A program made the translations under genes and the position numbers. A stretch of 9,779 nt of DNA, from assembly GCA_003135575.1 (NCBI GenBank), contig PLCG01000042.1, positions 562 to 10,340 of the forward strand, in the 5' to 3' direction. Every line of letters begins with the position of its first letter. Positions within the stretch are counted from its first letter, which is position 1. The DNA is from Nitrososphaerota archaeon (GTDB lineage Archaea > Thermoproteota > Nitrososphaeria > Nitrososphaerales > Gagatemarchaeaceae). Positions 6,388 to 9,779 of this stretch are shown here, in pieces. The notes beneath the pieces are model-generated. The model searched no databases. It had not been told where the DNA came from and was given only the letters and a program-made list of their open reading frames with translations.

Positions 6388-6804
6388 ATGACCCGACAAT
6401 ACGACGACCTGTTGGCCAGGGCGCAGTCCACGCTAGAGAAGACTGCGCACAAGTCCACACAAAACAGGCTCGAGATACCCGAGCCGCAGGTCCTCTGGGT
6501 CGGAAACAAGACGATACTCCGCAACTACGCCGAGTACCCGAAGCTGATGCGAAGGGACCCAGACAGGCTCCTGATGTATCTTGCCAAGGAGCTCGCGACG
6601 GCCGCGTCCCTCGACGCTGACAGGGCGATCTTCATCGGGAGGAAGGACAAGGCCTCCTTCACCCAGCTCTTCACGCGATACATGATCGACAACGTCACCT
6701 GCCCGGTCTGCGGGAGCCCCGACACCCACATCGTCACCGAGAGCAGGCTGCACTTCAGGGTCTGCGAGGCGTGCGGCGCCAGGTCAAGTGCTAGGGTGAA
6801 CTAA
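6388..6804 (+). CDS. eif2b: Translation initiation factor aIF2 subunit beta
   Basis: aIF2-beta is part of the alpha-beta-gamma factor that brings initiator Met-tRNA to the small ribosomal subunit. From the ATG at 6388 the protein has 138 residues, the usual archaeal length. It has the N-terminal helix that docks on aIF2-gamma (YDDLLARAQSTLE, residues 5-17), the central alpha-beta domain with GNKTILRNY (39-47), and a C-terminal zinc ribbon with C105/C108 and C126/C129. The frame is open five codons further to a TTG at 6373, but family proteins begin just before the docking helix, so the ATG is preferred. The neighbouring DUF424 gene follows after 5 bases and is surely co-transcribed. The gene is divergent from mtnP. 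Confidence 0.93.
   Translation: MTRQYDDLLARAQSTLEKTAHKSTQNRLEIPEPQVLWVGNKTILRNYAEYPKLMRRDPDRLLMYLAKELATAASLDADRAIFIGRKDKASFTQLFTRYMIDNVTCPVCGSPDTHIVTESRLHFRVCEACGARSSARVN
6795..6799 (+). promoter_or_regulatory. Shine-Dalgarno that sets the DUF424 start
   Basis: GGTGA lies in the last codons of aIF2-beta, ten bases before the TTG at 6810. It can pair with the anti-Shine-Dalgarno end of archaeal 16S rRNA. It supports the TTG start over the GTG at 6828. Confidence 0.45.
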
Positions 6805-6809
6805 CTCGG

Positions 6810-7112
6810 TTGGCTGCGCCGTTCTCAGTGCATAGCATCGTCTGGAAGAACTCCGCGGTCGTGAACGTCTGCGACGCCGACCTCATCGGGAGGACGCTAT
6901 GCGAGGGCAACCTCAAGGTGCACATCTCCAAAGACTATTTCGGTGGGGAGCTTTTGGAAGAGGAGGAGGCGCTGAAGCTGATCAAAGAGTCCCCGATGGT
7001 GAGCCTCGCGGGGGAGAGGTCGGTCAATGTGGCCCTCGCGAACAAGCTGGGCTCGCCCCAGGCCGTTAGGGAGATAGAGGGCGTGCCGTTCCTGATGATC
7101 TACAAGTTCTGA
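6810..7112 (+). CDS. DUF424 family protein (conserved archaeal, function unknown)
   Basis: This is a small 100-residue protein with the pattern of archaeal DUF424: VCDADLIGRTL (20-30), EGNLKVHIS (32-40), FGGELLEEEEA (44-54), and GERSVNVA followed by a C-terminal GVPFLMIYKF. It has no signal peptide or membrane segment and is probably cytoplasmic. No catalytic motif is evident and the family has no established role that I can state. The start is TTG, supported by GGTGA ten bases upstream; the next option, GTG at 6828, would remove six residues that are not part of the conserved core. It sits 5 bases after aIF2-beta, so a role near translation initiation is a reasonable guess from context only. 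It converges on dnaJ with a 10-bp gap. Confidence 0.82.
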   Translation: MAAPFSVHSIVWKNSAVVNVCDADLIGRTLCEGNLKVHISKDYFGGELLEEEEALKLIKESPMVSLAGERSVNVALANKLGSPQAVREIEGVPFLMIYKF

Positions 7113-7122
7113 GTCGCGGCGC

Positions 7123-8232
7123 TTACTGGAGCTTGCCTTCCTTCTGCACTTGCTTCAGGAGGTCTTTCTGTTTGCCGGTGAGGCTCTTGGGGACGTCGAC
7201 TCTGACCACCGCATACTCGTCGCCCTTCCCGAAGGAGTTCAGCCTCGGGAGGCCCTTTCCCTTGATCTTGAATGAGGTAGCCGGCTGGGTGCCGGACGGG
7301 ATGTCGAGCATCACGTCGCCGTAGAGGGTCGGGACCCTCAGCTCCGTCCCGAGCATCGCGTCGACTGCGTTCACGTGGGCCTCCACGAAGAGGTCGCTGT
7401 CTCTCCTCTTGAAGACCGGATGCTCGGGGATGTTGACCACCACGTAGAGGTCGCCCGGCGGCGTGCCGGCCTCTCCCGCCTCGCCTTCGCCCCTGAGCCT
7501 GAGGGTGTGCCCGTCGTCCACTCCCGCTGGGACTTGGATGCGGATCTTGCGCTGCCTCCTGACGCGTCCGTTCCCCTTGCACTCCCTGCAGGGGTTGTCG
7601 ATTATGGTCCCCCTGCCCCTGCACTTGCCGCACTCCTCGACCCGGATGAACCTCGCAAAGCCTGCGTTCTGGACGCGCTGGAGCTGGCCCGTCCCGCCGC
7701 ACTGGGCGCACTTCTTTGGCGTCGTGCCGGGCGCCGCCCCGCTGCCCCTGCAGAGGGCGCAGAGCTCAGTCCGTGGAATCTCTACCTCCTTCGTGACGTC
7801 GTTCACAGCGTCTTCGAGGCCCATCTGGAGGTGAAGCGTGAGGTCGCCTCCGCGTCTCGCCCTGCTCCCCCCCCTTCCGCCCGCACCGAAGAACGCGCCG
7901 AGGATGTCCTCGAAGCCGCCACCGTAGCCGAAGCCCATGTCCCGAAAGACGTCCTGGAAGTTGGCGCCCCTGAAGACCTCCTCCTGGCCGCCGTAGCGCT
8001 GGTAGACGCCCTCCTTGCCGTATGCGTCGTATTGCTTGCGCTTTTCCTCGTCGGAGAGGACTGCGTAGGCTTCGGAGACCTCCTTGAACTTCTCTTCCGC
8101 TTCGGGCGACTTGTTCCTGTCCGGGTGGAACTGGAGCGCCATCTTGCGATAGGCGGCTTTGATGTCGTCCTTGTTAGCGCCCCTCTGGACTCCCAGGACG
8201 TCGTAAAAGTCCCGCTCAGACGTGCTGCTCAC
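7123..8232 (-). CDS. dnaJ: Chaperone protein DnaJ (Hsp40, type I)
   Basis: DnaJ delivers unfolded proteins to DnaK and triggers its ATPase. The protein has 369 residues with all type I parts in order. The J domain (about 8-72) holds HPD at 36-38. A Gly/Phe-rich linker runs from about 76 to 128 (FGYGGGFEDILGAFFGAGGR and nearby). The cysteine-rich domain has four CxxCxGxG repeats: CALCRGSG, CAQCGGTG, CGKCRGRG and CRECKGNG, with Cys pairs at 158/161, 175/178, 201/204 and 215/218, all intact for two zinc ions. The C-terminal substrate-binding beta domains follow. The start is GTG, with GGGGAG twelve bases upstream; the J domain begins eight residues later, so little could be added or removed. It lies 21 bp after dnaK in the same direction, the usual operon pair. 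Confidence 0.96.
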   Translation of the reverse strand: MSSTSERDFYDVLGVQRGANKDDIKAAYRKMALQFHPDRNKSPEAEEKFKEVSEAYAVLSDEEKRKQYDAYGKEGVYQRYGGQEEVFRGANFQDVFRDMGFGYGGGFEDILGAFFGAGGRGGSRARRGGDLTLHLQMGLEDAVNDVTKEVEIPRTELCALCRGSGAAPGTTPKKCAQCGGTGQLQRVQNAGFARFIRVEECGKCRGRGTIIDNPCRECKGNGRVRRQRKIRIQVPAGVDDGHTLRLRGEGEAGEAGTPPGDLYVVVNIPEHPVFKRRDSDLFVEAHVNAVDAMLGTELRVPTLYGDVMLDIPSGTQPATSFKIKGKGLPRLNSFGKGDEYAVVRVDVPKSLTGKQKDLLKQVQKEGKLQ

Positions 8233-8244
8233 TGCGCAGCTTCG

Positions 8245-8250
8245 CTCCCC
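8245..8250 (-). promoter_or_regulatory. Shine-Dalgarno for dnaJ
   Basis: The minus strand reads GGGGAG in the dnaK-dnaJ gap, twelve bases before the dnaJ GTG. The spacing is somewhat long, but this is the only purine-rich site there and it supports the GTG start. Confidence 0.35.
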
Positions 8251-8253
8251 GCT

Positions 8254-9779
8254 TTACTTTTTATCCTCATCGACGACCTTGTAGTCGGCGTCGGTCATCG
8301 GCCCTTCGCCAGCCTGGTCGCCTCCCGTCGTGGGTCCGGCTCCTGCTCCGGCAGCCTGTCCGGGGCCGCCAGGGCCGGCGGTCGCCTGCGCGGCCTGCGC
8401 TTGCTGCTGGTAGACGGCGGTGCCGACCTCCTGCAGGACCTTTCTCAGTGCTTCGGACTTGGCCTTCACCTCGTCTGCGTTCTTTGCGTCCATCGCCTTC
8501 TTGAGCTCCGATGCGGCAGCGGTTATCTTCGCCTCGGACTCCTTGCTGATCTTGTCCGCGAGGTCGGCCTTGGTCTTCTCGGCCGTGTACATGAGCGAGT
8601 CGGCATCGTTCATGACCTGAGCCTCCTCCATCCGCTTCTTGTCCTGCTCCGCGTACTCCTCGGCCTGGTGCACCATCTTCTCCTTGTCGTCTTTGGAGAG
8701 CTTGGTCGAGGCCGAGATGGTTATCCTCGCCTCCTTTCCGGTGCCCTTGTCGTGTGCGGTTACGTTGAGTATCCCGTTCGCGTCGATGTCGAAGGTCACC
8801 TCGATCTGAGGGACGCCCCTGGGAGCGGGAGGTATGCCTTCCAGGTTGAACTGGCCCAGCGAGATGTTGTCCGGAGCCATGGCCCTCTCGCCCTGGACTA
8901 TGTGGATGGTGACGGCCGTCTGCATGTCTGCGGCGGTCGTGAACGTCTGGCTCTTCTTCACCGGGATGGTGGTGTTCCTCTCGATGACCTTGGCGGTGAT
9001 GTTGCCGAGGGTCTCGACGCCCAGCGAGAGCGGGGTCACATCGAGCAGGAGGATGTCCTTGACCTCGCCTGCGAGGACTGCGCCCTGGATCGACGCGCCT
9101 ATGGCAACGGCCTCCATCGGGTCCACGCCTCTCTCGGCGGGCTTGCCCATCACCTGCTCGACCTTCTGCCTCACGAGAGGCATCCTGGTCATGCCCCCGA
9201 TGAGGATGACCCTGTCGATGTCCTTGGGAGTGAGCTTCGCGTCGCTGATGACACGCGTGATGGGCTCTTCGACCTTCGAGACTATCGGGCCTGCGAGCTC
9301 TTCGAGCTTGGCCCTGGTGAGCGTGAAGTGGAGGTTCTTCGTCCCCGTCGAGTCGCTCGCAATGAACGGGAGGTCGACGTCGGTGGAGATCAGGTTGGAG
9401 AGCTCGATCTTCGCGCGCTCCGCGGCCTCCTTCAGGCGGACCATCGCGGTCTTGTCGTTCTTGAGGTCTACCCCGCTCTTGGCCTTGAAGTCGCTCGCGA
9501 TGAGGTTCACGATCGCGTAGTCGATGTCTGCGCCACCTGTCTGGGTGTCGCCGCTGGTCGCGAGGACCTGGAAGACGCCTCCGCCGAACTCCATCACGGT
9601 GACGTCGTGCGTCCCTCCGCCGAAACTGAAGACGAGCACCTTCATCTCCTTGTCCGCCTTGTCAAGCCCGTAGGCCAGGCAAGCGGCGGTCGGCTCGTTG
9701 ATTATCCTCACGACGTCAAGGCCGGCTATCTCCCCCGCGTCCTTCGTGGCCTGCCTCTGCGCGTCGTCGAAGTAGGCGG
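8254..9779 (-). CDS. dnaK: Chaperone protein DnaK (Hsp70), N-terminus cut by window edge
   Basis: DnaK is the ATP-driven Hsp70 chaperone that works with DnaJ and GrpE. The window holds the last 507 residues; about 130 N-terminal residues lie beyond base 9779. The fragment opens with AYFDDAQRQATKDAGEIAGL, then RIINEPTAA with the catalytic Glu. The second phosphate loop reads VFSFGGGTHDV: the Thr and second Asp are kept, but the first Asp of the usual DLGGGTFD motif is Ser (codon 9625-9627). The interdomain linker DILLLDVTPLSLGVET and the beta substrate domain are standard. A helical lid follows. The tail is a Gln/Ala then Gly/Pro/Ala-rich low-complexity stretch ending in VVDEDKK. The GTG at 9711 is internal, because the conserved sequence continues upstream in frame. 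dnaJ follows 21 bp downstream. The promoter, and any grpE, would be outside the window. Confidence 0.96.
   Translation of the reverse strand, partial: AYFDDAQRQATKDAGEIAGLDVVRIINEPTAACLAYGLDKADKEMKVLVFSFGGGTHDVTVMEFGGGVFQVLATSGDTQTGGADIDYAIVNLIASDFKAKSGVDLKNDKTAMVRLKEAAERAKIELSNLISTDVDLPFIASDSTGTKNLHFTLTRAKLEELAGPIVSKVEEPITRVISDAKLTPKDIDRVILIGGMTRMPLVRQKVEQVMGKPAERGVDPMEAVAIGASIQGAVLAGEVKDILLLDVTPLSLGVETLGNITAKVIERNTTIPVKKSQTFTTAADMQTAVTIHIVQGERAMAPDNISLGQFNLEGIPPAPRGVPQIEVTFDIDANGILNVTAHDKGTGKEARITISASTKLSKDDKEKMVHQAEEYAEQDKKRMEEAQVMNDADSLMYTAEKTKADLADKISKESEAKITAAASELKKAMDAKNADEVKAKSEALRKVLQEVGTAVYQQQAQAAQATAGPGGPGQAAGAGAGPTTGGDQAGEGPMTDADYKVVDEDKK

Noticed and set aside
7100..7711. 203-codon open frame on the minus strand overlapping dnaJ in another frame
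   Set aside because: Arg/Gly/Pro-rich out-of-frame translation of the DnaJ C-terminal half, with no recognisable domain.
8834..9520. 228-codon open frame on the plus strand, antisense to dnaK
   Set aside because: The product is a Ser/Met/Ala-rich artefact of reading dnaK backwards; dnaK motifs run through the whole stretch.
1..9779. CRISPR array, insertion sequence, integrase, tRNA or toxin-antitoxin genes
   Set aside because: No regularly spaced repeats, transposase or recombinase motifs, tRNA-like folds or small toxin pairs were seen; nearly all bases belong to conserved housekeeping genes.

Overview
The window (9,779 bp, GC-rich) carries a compact set of archaeal housekeeping genes with almost no spacer DNA. 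The archaeal assignment rests on aIF2-beta beside a DUF424 protein, a short adenosylhomocysteinase without the usual C-terminal tail, an archaeal-type MTA phosphorylase ending in a CxC motif, and several starts with no ribosome binding site but an upstream TATA-like box. A full DnaK/DnaJ pair together with a degenerate FtsZ-family protein suggests the Nitrososphaeria (Thaumarchaeota) or a relative. This placement is an inference from gene content only.

Layout, left to right. (1) Positions 2-658, plus strand: the C-terminal part of glycine dehydrogenase subunit 2 (gcvPB), cut by the window edge. (2) Positions 659-817: a 159-bp spacer with a 14-bp palindrome, a possible hairpin and a TATA-like box. 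(3) Positions 818-1858, plus: an FtsZ/tubulin-superfamily protein whose nucleotide-binding and catalytic loops are altered. (4) Positions 1865-6285, minus: a four-gene block transcribed mtnP, apt, ahcY, metG. (5) Positions 6286-6387: a divergent promoter region. (6) Positions 6388-7112, plus: aIF2-beta and a DUF424 protein. (7) Positions 7123-9779, minus: dnaK (N-terminus outside the window) followed by dnaJ.

The minus-strand block makes biochemical sense as a unit. MTA phosphorylase and Apt return the adenine of methylthioadenosine to AMP. Adenosylhomocysteinase clears the methyltransferase by-product SAH and yields homocysteine. Methionyl-tRNA synthetase consumes the methionine that the cycle regenerates. 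mtnP and apt share a 4-bp ATGA stop/start overlap, and ahcY and metG overlap by 26 bp, so at least these pairs look co-translated.

No mobile element, CRISPR array, tRNA, rRNA or clearly novel multi-gene system is visible. The observations most worth a second look are the FtsZ-like protein with degenerate GTPase motifs, a Ser in place of a Mg/ATP-site Asp in DnaK, a paired CxxD/CxxD outer zinc knuckle in MetRS, and the SAM by-product recycling block itself.
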